Assembly: GCF_018449695.1 (NCBI RefSeq)
Contig: NZ_JAAVUY010000020.1
Span: 1-64,000 of the forward strand
DNA length: 64,000 nucleotides
Direction: 5' to 3'
From: Bradyrhizobium sp. dw_411
GTDB lineage: Bacteria; Pseudomonadota; Alphaproteobacteria; Rhizobiales; Xanthobacteraceae
Below are positions 25,269-32,745 of this stretch, piece by piece; within the stretch, counting starts at the first letter, position 1, and each line of letters opens with the position of its first letter. The position numbers were made by a program, and so were the translations under genes. The notes under the pieces are model-generated. The model had not been told where the DNA came from, made no database searches, and was given only the letters and a program-made list of their open reading frames with translations.

Positions 25269-25904
25269 TTAGATAATCACCGCATTGCGCTTGAGCGCAG
25301 GCAGCACGCGTTTTTCGGTTTGACTGATATGCGCCTTGATGATGCGCGCCGCACTTCGTCCGTCGCGCCGCTGCATCGCCTCGATCAGCGCGCCGTGCTC
25401 GGCCACCAGTTGGGTCGGATCGTGATCCCTGATATTGGCGACGCTGACGCGGACCAGCCGGTCGGCCTGGCCGATCAGATCGCATAACGCGCCGGCCATG
25501 CGGCGGTTGCCTGAGGCATGCGCCAGCGCGGAGTGAAAGGCGCGGTTGTAGGCGATGAAGTCCTCATGGTCGCCCGCGAAGTGCCTGAAATCGTCGAGCG
25601 TCTTGAGCACGCTATCCGGCGCATGTTCGATCGCCTCGGCGACGCAGGCCGGCTCCAGCGCGAGGCGAAATCGCAAGAGGTCGCGCGCGTCCGACAGCGA
25701 GATCGGATTGACCCGGTAGCCCTGGCGCGGCTGCACCGTGACCAGATGCTCGCGCTCCAACCTCAAAAGCGCCTCGCGCACCGGCTGGCGGCTGACGGCA
25801 TAGCGTTCGGCCAGCTCCTGCTCGCGCATATCATCGCCCGGCGCCAGACGGCAGGTCAGAATATCAGAGCGCAGGCTTTCATAGACATTGTCGCGCAAAA
25901 GCAT
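25269..25904 (-). CDS. GntR-family (FCD) transcriptional regulator
   Basis: 211 residues from the ATG at 25904, preferred because GAGGA is nine bases upstream and the winged-helix starts at once (VYESLRSDILTCRLAPGD). The recognition region is ERYAVSRQPVREALLRLE, and the FCD ligand-binding domain follows (LLRFRLALEPACVAEAIE, HRAFHSAL-like segment YNRAFHSALAHASGNRRM). It is the first gene of the operon with the aldehyde dehydrogenase and MFS transporter and probably controls it and the divergent hydrolase. Confidence 0.9.
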   Translation of the reverse strand: MLLRDNVYESLRSDILTCRLAPGDDMREQELAERYAVSRQPVREALLRLEREHLVTVQPRQGYRVNPISLSDARDLLRFRLALEPACVAEAIEHAPDSVLKTLDDFRHFAGDHEDFIAYNRAFHSALAHASGNRRMAGALCDLIGQADRLVRVSVANIRDHDPTQLVAEHGALIEAMQRRDGRSAARIIKAHISQTEKRVLPALKRNAVII

Positions 25905-26071
25905 CAGATTTTTCCTCGACGGTATCTCAATCTTGCAGTCGTGAAATATCACGTCAAGCGACAAAGGCTTGAAATCAGTGAATTTTGATTTATCAATCGA
26001 TCTACCCGACACGGCCCGCCCAGCGGCGCACGTTGCAACCCTGAACTTGCAACCCTGAAAGAGAGACCGGC

Positions 26072-26848
26072 ATGGACCGACTTTTCGCTGACGGCACCGT
26101 CAATGCCGAGGAGTTCGGGCAGGGACCCGCGCTGTTTCTGTTCCACTCGCTGCTGTCGGACCGGGCGAGTTTCGACGCCGTGGTGCCCATGCTGTCGCAG
26201 TCGTTCCGGGTGATCGTGCCCGAATTGCCCGGCTTCGGCCGGTCAAAGGCGGTCGATGGCGGCCTTGCCGCGGTGGCCGACCGCATGGCGCAGGCGGTGA
26301 AGGAGGCGACAGGTTCCGGCAAGGCGATCGTGCTCGGCAATGGCTATGGCGGCTTCGTCGCGCTGCAGATGGCGATCCGCCATCCCGGGATCGCCAGCCG
26401 ATTCATCTTTGCGGATTGCGGCGCAGCGTTTTCGGAACCGGGGCGCCAGGCCTTCCGCAACATGGCGGCGGCGGCGCAGGCCAAAGGATTGCAGGCGATC
26501 ACGGACGTCGCGATGCTTCGGCTGTTCGCGCCGGAATTTCAGGGAGCGAATCCCGATCTGATGGCCGATCGCCGCAAGGCATTTCTGAAAACCGATCTGA
26601 ACGTGTTTCGGTCCGCCTGCGGCGCGCTGGCCGAACTCGACCTGCGGCCGGACTTGAAGAAGGTCACGGTGCCCGCTCTGGTCTTGGTCGGCGAACATGA
26701 CGAGGCGACGCCGCCGCCGATGTCGCACGAACTAGCCGCCGGCCTGCCGGACGCGCGCCTGAAAATCCTGCCGGGCTGCGCCCACGTGCCGCAACTGCAA
26801 TCGCCTGAGCTTTTTCTCGCGACGATCGGGGATTTTCTGGAGGGGTAG
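26072..26848 (+). CDS. alpha/beta hydrolase-fold protein lacking the nucleophile serine
   Basis: 258 residues with a complete alpha/beta hydrolase layout: FLFHSLLSDRASF (oxyanion loop), VPELPGFGRS, the nucleophile elbow, Asp210 in VLVGEHDEATPP and His238 in PGCAHVPQLQSP. The elbow reads GNGYGG where GxSxGG is expected, so residue 91 is Gly instead of Ser. The closest known look is the 3-oxoadipate enol-lactonase/MhpC group. It diverges from the GntR gene with 167 bases between. It may be a non-hydrolytic member (lyase, binding protein) or inactive; I cannot tell which. Confidence 0.85.
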   Translation: MDRLFADGTVNAEEFGQGPALFLFHSLLSDRASFDAVVPMLSQSFRVIVPELPGFGRSKAVDGGLAAVADRMAQAVKEATGSGKAIVLGNGYGGFVALQMAIRHPGIASRFIFADCGAAFSEPGRQAFRNMAAAAQAKGLQAITDVAMLRLFAPEFQGANPDLMADRRKAFLKTDLNVFRSACGALAELDLRPDLKKVTVPALVLVGEHDEATPPPMSHELAAGLPDARLKILPGCAHVPQLQSPELFLATIGDFLEG

Positions 26849-26856
26849 ATAGTTTT

Positions 26857-26947
26857 CGTCATGGCCGGGCTTGTCCCGGCCATCCACGTCTTTCTTGCTG
26901 GACTGCAGCTAAGACGTGGATGCCCGGCACAAGGCCGGGCATGACGA
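26857..26947. repeat. palindromic repeat family D copy 1
   Basis: Arms GTCATGGCCGGGCTTGTCCC / CGGCCATCCACGTCTT on the left and AAGACGTGGATGCCCGG / AAGGCCGGGCATGACGA on the right. It lies between the convergent hydrolase and PdhS-like kinase genes. A second copy is at 31405. Confidence 0.85.
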
Positions 26948-26965
26948 ACTTAACGAGAATACGAC

Positions 26966-29900
26966 TTACACCCTCGCCACCGCGTGCGAGAACAGCACTT
27001 CGATCAGGGTGCCCGAGCGCGGGCCGGTCTTGATCTGGAACCGGGCGCGGTTGGCTTCGACCAGCGCCTTGGTCAGTGACAGGTTGACGCCGGAGCCGTC
27101 GGAAGCTTTGTCCGATGGCGGTTGGGTGCGGAACGGCTCCATCGCGGCGGCGACTTCATTGTCGTTGAGGCCGTGGCCGGTATCGCGGACCCGCAGCACC
27201 ACCTCGCCGAAATCCGACAATGCCGTGGAGACGATGACCTGGCCGCCGGCATTGGCGAGATGGATCGAATTGCCGATCAGATTGAGCGTGATCTGGCGCA
27301 GCGCGCGCGCGTCGGCGATCACGGGCGGCAGCATATGCGCCAGTGAGGTGCGGATGATGATGCGTTCGCGGTTGGCCTGCGGCTGCATCACCGCGACGCA
27401 ACTTTCCACCAAGTCATTGAGGTTCTGGTTGGCAAAGGCGAGGTCGAGCTTGCCGGTCTCGATCCGCGACAGATCAAGGAGGTCGTTGATGATCGCGATC
27501 ACGCGCTCGCCGGACGCGCGGATGTCCTTCATGTATTCGACATAGCGCTCATTGCCGAGCGCGCCGAAGCGCTCGCCGATCATCACCTCGGCAAAGCCGA
27601 TGATGGCGTTGAGCGGCGTGCGGACCTCGTGGCTGATCCGCGCCAGCATGTCGGCCTTGGCGTTGGCTGCGCGATCGGCGGTGCGCCGCGCCTGCTGCAA
27701 TTCGCTTTCGCTCTTCTTGGTTTGCGACAGGTCGCGGAACACCGCGAAGAAATTCGGCCCTTCGTGACGGGTTCGTCCCATCGTCATCGACACCGGGATC
27801 AGGCCGCCGCCGTGGACGCGGGCGAGCACTTCGCGGCCGGCATCGAGCAGGCTGGTGACGCCGTTGCTCCTGATGCTGGAGAGATAGTCCATCACCGCGG
27901 GCTGGCTTTCCGGCGCAAACAGATCGACGAGATTGCGCTGAATCAGATCCAATCCGTCGTAACCGAACAGCGCCTCGGCGCTGCGGTTGCAGGAATTGAT
28001 GTTGCCCTCGGCGTCGAACATCACGATGCCTTCGGCGGTGGTGTCGAGGATGGCGCCGAGTTCTTCGGCATTGGCGTGGCCGACGGCGGAGGGTTCGGAT
28101 GGTTCCTGCGCTTCAACAGCCGGAATCATCGCGGCGGCGATCTCGGTGTTGGGGACGCCGGCATTGGCGAAGATCAGCGCCAGCGCGGAATCGTCGTCCC
28201 ATGAAATCGTGAACAGGTGCGCGTCGGTTGCGGGCGCGGAGGAATGCTCCGGCGATTCATGATTGGCGCTGATCGTCACCGGCGTGCCGGTGTCCGACGT
28301 GCTGCTGGTCGAGGACACGCCGGGCTCGACATAGAGCGCATCCAGGCCGCCGGCCTGCTCGAGCGCATGCAGGCTCGCATAGCCCATGCGCGTGAGAAAC
28401 GCCGAATTGGCATATAGCAACCTATCCAGCCGATAGATCAGGATGCCGACCGGGATGAGATCGAGCAGTGCCCGGTCGCGCCGGGTTTCGCCGCGCGCCG
28501 GCGGCTCGGGGCGCGTCAGCCAGCTCGGCTGTTCGCTGGCCGTCTCGTGGATCGTTTCATGGGTTGTCCCGGGTATTTCCGCAGCGGCCGGCGGCTCGAT
28601 AAAAACATCTGTCGTGCTGGATTCGACCGGCGGCGCGAAGGTGATGTTCTCGCTCTCGAGCCGGGCCGACAATTGCCGGGCGAGTTCGTTGAAGGCGTTG
28701 TTTTCGACCGGCGTCAGGACAGGTGATTTCGGCTCGCTCATCGGCCGGAACGGAACGACGTTCCTCAGCATTTCGTTGGGCGTTTCCACGGCGGGTTCCA
28801 AATCGGTTGGCGGTGAATTCTCTGAAGTCTCTAAGGCAATCGGTGCGGAGGGTTCTGCCTCCGCTTCGGATGCCGTCTCATCGGGTACGGGAGGCGGTTC
28901 AGCCGTCGGCGCATCGGCGACAAGCGCCTCATGTGGCGGCGCTTCGTGTATCGGCGGACCTTCTGTCGATGTGTCTTGCGGCGTGTGGGAATCTTCTACG
29001 AGGGAATCCTGCGCATCGGCTTCGACAGGATCGGCTGAAATAGTTGGTGGCGTCGCCGGGCCGCTGAAGGTTTCGTTGCGGCGTAATTCGTCAAGCCGCG
29101 TCAGGCCATCGAGATCGCGGCAGATGCCGAAGCCGCGATAGCCGGTCAGATTTCCGGTGTAGTCATAGATCGGCAAGCCCGACAGTTCGACCGGCAGGCG
29201 GCCGCCGCTGTCGATCGGCCAGTCCAGCGTGATGCCGCTCCAGGTGCCGCGCGTCGCGATCGCCTTGACGATGTGGCCCTCCGGATCGAGTCCGAAATGT
29301 TCAGCGATTTCGCTCCACGGCCGGCCGAAGCCCGCGGCGGTGTGGGCGCCGATCAGCCGAGTGAATTCCTCGGAGCCTAGCGTAAAGCGGCCGTCGGCAT
29401 CCATCTGCCACATGAAGCGCAGCGGATGACGGCGAGGACCGGCTGTCGATTCGTCGGCCTCTGATGCTGCTGCGACAGGCGGCGGCGTGATCGGCGTTTC
29501 GATGGTGGAAGGCTCTTCGGCCGCGGGAGAGGCCGGCTCATCGGCGACGGCCTCAACGTAAGGCGAAGGTTCGTGCTGGATTTCAGTTGGAGATGTCGTC
29601 GTCTCTGAAAGTGTGAACTCTGAAGCCACCATTTCTGTCGCCACGGTTTCTGCTGCGGCTTCGATCGGAACTGTGGGCGGCTCATGCGTAACCGCAACCG
29701 GCTGTTCGGGTTCGGCAGCCTGTTCGGAGATGACAGGCTCGGAGATCGCGTGTTCGGCGACAGTGCGCTCGACCGCAGGTTCTTCAGGCGGCTCGGCGAA
29801 TTCATCGATCAACGCGAATTCAGCCGGCGCTTCGCCCGACATCGCCGGTTGCTCGTAATCTGGTGTTGGCTCTGCCGCCGGCGCGGCCGGTTGCGGCACA

Positions 29901-30628
29901 GGCTCCGGCAAAATGGGTGCCGTCGCGATCACTTCCGGCGCAGGCGGCGCGGTCTTGTGGACCGGCGCGCTTTGCACAGCACCCGGCGCGATCAGGGCGA
30001 CGAGGCCGATATCAGCGCCGGCGCCGACACGCTGCAACACCATGTGGCCGATACCGACAGGCGTCTCGGAGCGGCCCTGCTTCAGCGCGTCGCTGCGCGC
30101 ATCGTCCAGGCCGGCTTCATTCAGATTGCGAAAACCGAGCAGCGAGCGCGCCGCGGCGCTGGCGCCGATGAACATGCCGTCGCTCAGAAACGCCGCGATC
30201 GGCGTATCGATGCCATCGACCAGCCGTGCCAGCCGTTCGGCCAGCGGCATCGCGCGCCCGATCGGCTCGGCCGCCGCGACCAGCACGCCATGGCTGCCGT
30301 CGGCGAAATCAAGCCGCGCGCAGCCGCAGGTGACGAGCGCGCCGAGCGACGCGCCAAAACCGCGCAGGCGCTCCAATCGAATCGTGCCGTTGGCAGGCAA
30401 TCGGTTGGCGAGTTGCGCCACTTGCCGGCGATGCTGATCGGCCGGGCCGAATAATTTCTGCGTGAGAGCCGCGCCATTGGCCGCGCCGAATAGCCGCGCG
30501 CCGACCGGATTGGCCCACAGAATCCGCGTGCCGTCGATCGACCACAGCCACACCGGCAGCGCGCTTGTCGCATAGACCGCCAGCCTGGGATCGCCGACAC
30601 CTCGCAACTGGAATTCCGCGTTATTCAT
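26966..30628 (-). CDS. pdhS: PdhS/PleC-type PAS sensor histidine kinase
   Basis: 1220 residues, no membrane span. The N-terminal third has PAS-like sensor segments (about 20-215), followed by a long Pro/Glu/Ala-rich linker (about 220-400), a PAS region (about 405-530), a second low-complexity linker (about 540-720), and PAS modules to about 960. The kinase core has ARISHEVRTPLNAIIGFAEV (H-box), LNLIGNSIHL (N-box), VRDTGHGLND (G1) and GSGVNLSLTKALVEANR. The core matches PdhS/DivJ/PleC cell-cycle kinases of alphaproteobacteria, which act on DivK. Cytoplasmic, polar in relatives. Assignment to PdhS rests on the kinase core. Confidence 0.85.
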   Translation of the reverse strand: MNNAEFQLRGVGDPRLAVYATSALPVWLWSIDGTRILWANPVGARLFGAANGAALTQKLFGPADQHRRQVAQLANRLPANGTIRLERLRGFGASLGALVTCGCARLDFADGSHGVLVAAAEPIGRAMPLAERLARLVDGIDTPIAAFLSDGMFIGASAAARSLLGFRNLNEAGLDDARSDALKQGRSETPVGIGHMVLQRVGAGADIGLVALIAPGAVQSAPVHKTAPPAPEVIATAPILPEPVPQPAAPAAEPTPDYEQPAMSGEAPAEFALIDEFAEPPEEPAVERTVAEHAISEPVISEQAAEPEQPVAVTHEPPTVPIEAAAETVATEMVASEFTLSETTTSPTEIQHEPSPYVEAVADEPASPAAEEPSTIETPITPPPVAAASEADESTAGPRRHPLRFMWQMDADGRFTLGSEEFTRLIGAHTAAGFGRPWSEIAEHFGLDPEGHIVKAIATRGTWSGITLDWPIDSGGRLPVELSGLPIYDYTGNLTGYRGFGICRDLDGLTRLDELRRNETFSGPATPPTISADPVEADAQDSLVEDSHTPQDTSTEGPPIHEAPPHEALVADAPTAEPPPVPDETASEAEAEPSAPIALETSENSPPTDLEPAVETPNEMLRNVVPFRPMSEPKSPVLTPVENNAFNELARQLSARLESENITFAPPVESSTTDVFIEPPAAAEIPGTTHETIHETASEQPSWLTRPEPPARGETRRDRALLDLIPVGILIYRLDRLLYANSAFLTRMGYASLHALEQAGGLDALYVEPGVSSTSSTSDTGTPVTISANHESPEHSSAPATDAHLFTISWDDDSALALIFANAGVPNTEIAAAMIPAVEAQEPSEPSAVGHANAEELGAILDTTAEGIVMFDAEGNINSCNRSAEALFGYDGLDLIQRNLVDLFAPESQPAVMDYLSSIRSNGVTSLLDAGREVLARVHGGGLIPVSMTMGRTRHEGPNFFAVFRDLSQTKKSESELQQARRTADRAANAKADMLARISHEVRTPLNAIIGFAEVMIGERFGALGNERYVEYMKDIRASGERVIAIINDLLDLSRIETGKLDLAFANQNLNDLVESCVAVMQPQANRERIIIRTSLAHMLPPVIADARALRQITLNLIGNSIHLANAGGQVIVSTALSDFGEVVLRVRDTGHGLNDNEVAAAMEPFRTQPPSDKASDGSGVNLSLTKALVEANRARFQIKTGPRSGTLIEVLFSHAVARV

Positions 30629-30996
30629 CGTGCTGATATGACCGGTAGGCTTCGTGGTTGCTCGAACATGGCGTCAGATCGCGGCGGCCAAACAATGACA
30701 GCCTTAACGGATCGTTAGTATCGCCCGCGGCGAGCGGCAGGTCCACGGTCTGGCCGCCCTCTGCGCCTCGAAAGCCACGATAACCTTAATCGGGGCGAAC
30801 CCCGTGCCGGTTGCCGCGTTGTTTGTTGCAAAGCGCCATCAAATGTCCACGATCCCCTAGGTTTCGGCCGCCGCGTCATGGCGGCGAAGTGTTTTGCCGA
30901 TAGGCTGCATCCGGGCAGCGGGGAACTTGGCGTAGAAAACTTGGCATAGAATTTGGGCCGGGTGGCCCTTTCAATCACAAACAGGAGGAGTGGGAC
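30629..30996. other. divergent intergenic region without a visible gene
   Basis: This 368-base spacer separates the divergent PdhS-like kinase and first phasin genes and must hold both promoters. I see no repeat, RNA gene or well-supported small frame in it. Confidence 0.5.
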
Positions 30997-31374
30997 ATGA
31001 ACGAGAACGGACATTTCGAGATTCCGAAGGAAATGCGGTCGATGGCCGAAGCCAGCTTCGATCAGGCCCGCCAGGCCTTCGAAAAATTCCTCTCCAGCGC
31101 CCAGCAGACCGCCGGATCGCTGGAAGAACGCAGTGCGACGGTTCGCGCCGGCGCCAAGGATATCGGCACCAAGGCAATGTCCTATGCCGAAAAGAACGTT
31201 CAGGCCTCGCTGGACTATGCCCAGTCGTTGCTGCACGCCAAGGATCTGACCGAGATCATGCGCCTGCACAGCGAATATGTTCAGGCCCAGATGCGCTCTT
31301 TGGCCGAACAGGCCAGCGAAATGGGCCAGATCGTCAGCCGTGCGGCGATGGATGTCGCCAAGCCGAAGGTTTGA
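30997..31374 (+). CDS. phasin family protein
   Basis: 125 residues with a strong ACAGGAGGAGTGGGAC start site. It is a helical amphipathic protein with the phasin core MAEASFDQARQAFEKFLSSA, the repeated ASLDYAQSLLHAKDLTEIM and RLHSEYVQAQMRSLAEQASE. Phasins coat polyhydroxybutyrate granules. A second phasin gene follows after about 400 bases. Neither a PHB synthase nor PhaR gene is nearby. Confidence 0.92.
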   Translation: MNENGHFEIPKEMRSMAEASFDQARQAFEKFLSSAQQTAGSLEERSATVRAGAKDIGTKAMSYAEKNVQASLDYAQSLLHAKDLTEIMRLHSEYVQAQMRSLAEQASEMGQIVSRAAMDVAKPKV

Positions 31375-31404
31375 AGGCTCGAAAGACCGGAGCGCCCCAC
31401 TATT

Positions 31405-31533
31405 CGTCATGCCCGGCCTTGCGCCGGGCATCCACGTCTTGCTCCGTTCAAGCCTATAAAGTCGTGGATGGCCGGGTATAGGCGAGCGGAAGCGACGCCG
31501 TCCTTCGGACGGCTAAGCCCGGCCATGATGACC
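31405..31533. repeat. palindromic repeat family D copy 2
   Basis: Same arms as the copy at 26857 (GTCATGCCCGGCCTTGCGCC, CATCCACGTCTT, GTCGTGGATGGCCGGG) with an extra internal hairpin (GCCGTCCTTCGGACGGC). It lies between the two phasin genes. The rest of 31375-31790 is the second phasin promoter region; TTGCGTTGCACAA near 31632 resembles a TGC-N3-GCA type PhaR site but is only a guess. Confidence 0.8.
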
Positions 31534-31790
31534 CGCTAAAAAGCCCACCCAAGCCCTGACGGCTCGTCTGGGCTCCCGGGACGTTGCGTCGCAGCCCATT
31601 TCGGGACAAATATATGGCAATGCACCCTAAATCGCGTTGCGTTGCACAAAATTGACATGATATGGGTGTTTACTGTGGGTTGCCCGACGGAGGGCATTCC
31701 CGTGATGTGATCTCTTATCGGCGTTCCCGAGCAGCCACGGGCGCGCGAGCGGTCACAGCGATCATCACCCCGTTTCGAAGGATGTATGCG

Positions 31791-32225
31791 ATGGCCAATC
31801 CTACCGATCCCTTCTCCGCTTCCGTTATCCCGTTCGAGGTTCCCGAGCAGATGCGTGCGTTCGCCGAAAAGGGTGTTTCCCAGGCTCGCGACGGCTACGC
31901 CAAGTTCAAGGACGCCGCCGAAACCCACAACGTCACCGTCGAGGCGGTGTTCGCCAGCGTCAGCAAGGGCGCCAGCGAATATTCGGCCAAGCTGATGGAA
32001 ATCCTCAAGGCCAACACCACTTCGAACCTCGATTTCGCGCAGGAACTGCTCGGCGTGAAGTCGCCGTCGGAAGCGATGGAATTGTGGACCTCGCACGCCA
32101 AGAAGCAGTTCGAGGCGTTCACCGCCTACAGCAAAGACCTGACCGAACTGACCCAGAAGATCGCGACCGAGACCGCCGAGCCGATCAAGGCCAGCGCGTC
32201 CAAGCTGTTCAAGCCGGCCGCCTGA
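31791..32225 (+). CDS. phasin family protein
   Basis: 144 residues beginning MANPTDPFSASVIPFEVPEQ; the ATG at 31791 fits GAAGG upstream, although an ATG nine bases earlier is possible. The core RAFAEKGVSQARDGYAKFKD, NVTVEAVFASVSKGASEY and TTSNLDFAQELLGVKSPSEA is that of phasin 2 family proteins in Bradyrhizobium. It would bind PHB granules like its neighbour at 30997. A strong terminator follows, so it ends its transcript. Confidence 0.93.
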   Translation: MANPTDPFSASVIPFEVPEQMRAFAEKGVSQARDGYAKFKDAAETHNVTVEAVFASVSKGASEYSAKLMEILKANTTSNLDFAQELLGVKSPSEAMELWTSHAKKQFEAFTAYSKDLTELTQKIATETAEPIKASASKLFKPAA

Positions 32226-32243
32226 TTTTCGGGTATTTGCTTT

Positions 32244-32281
32244 AAAAAGGCCCGGGCGATGAGCCCGGGCTTTTTGCTGTT
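32244..32281 (+). terminator. intrinsic terminator of the second phasin gene
   Basis: Stem AAAGGCCCGGGC / GCCCGGGCTTT with a GATGA loop followed by TTTTTGCTGTTTT, 18 bases past the phasin stop codon. Confidence 0.88.
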
Positions 32282-32310
32282 TTAGGGGCATGAGGCTCGG
32301 AACTCTCAGC

Positions 32311-32438
32311 GTGTCGTCCCGGCGAAAGCCGGGACCCATACGCGGTGCCGGCGCGTGTCAGGCGGTGGCTGTTGCGGGGGTTCTTTTCCAACCACTGAAC
32401 CCTGTGGTTATGGGTCCCTGCGTTCGCAGGGACGACGA
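32311..32438. repeat. palindromic repeat family B copy 3
   Basis: GTGTCGTCCCGGCGAAAGCC, GGGACCCATACGC, then CCCTGTGGTTATGGGTCCC and GCAGGGACGACGA. Ends match copies at 14381 and 16077 while the centre differs. Lies between the phasin terminator and tRNA-His. Confidence 0.85.
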
Positions 32439-32528
32439 AAACTGGGTGTTTATCGCCTTGCCAAAGAGCGGCGTTGCACCTAGTTTCCGCCCGTTCGCGA
32501 CCCCCTTTTCGGGTGGCCGGCAAAGGAT

Positions 32529-32605
32529 GCAGTTGTAGCTCAGTTGGTTAGAGCGCCTGTCTGTGGAACAGGAGGTCGGTGGTTCGAGCCCACCCAACTG
32601 TACCA
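32529..32605 (+). tRNA. tRNA-His (anticodon GTG), CCA encoded
   Basis: 77 bases fold as a complete cloverleaf: acceptor GCAGTTG/CAACTGT, D stem GCTC/GAGC, anticodon stem CCTGT/ACAGG with loop CTGTGGA (anticodon GTG), T stem GGTGG/CCACC with loop TTCGAGC, and encoded CCA. Position 73 is A and the base before position 1 is T, so the G-1:C73 pair that marks histidine tRNAs almost everywhere is not encoded. This fits the known loss of that feature in an alphaproteobacterial clade. Confidence 0.96.
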
Positions 32606-32745
32606 GCGAAATTTCCTGAAACCGCGTCAGAACCGTTTCGCGACACCTGAAATTGCTCCCATTTGTTATGGTCGCCGCCGCATGGGCATGAAAAGCCGCA
32701 ACCTTGCTGCGGCTCAACCTCTTCGTCATGCGCCGAATGACTCGC

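Noticed and set aside
25258..25485. N-terminal extension of the aldehyde dehydrogenase
   Set aside because: It lies inside the GntR gene in another frame; the family start and ribosome site are at 25257.
32529..32605. tRNA-His as integration site of a genomic island
   Set aside because: No integrase and no duplicated tRNA 3' end was found downstream within the window.
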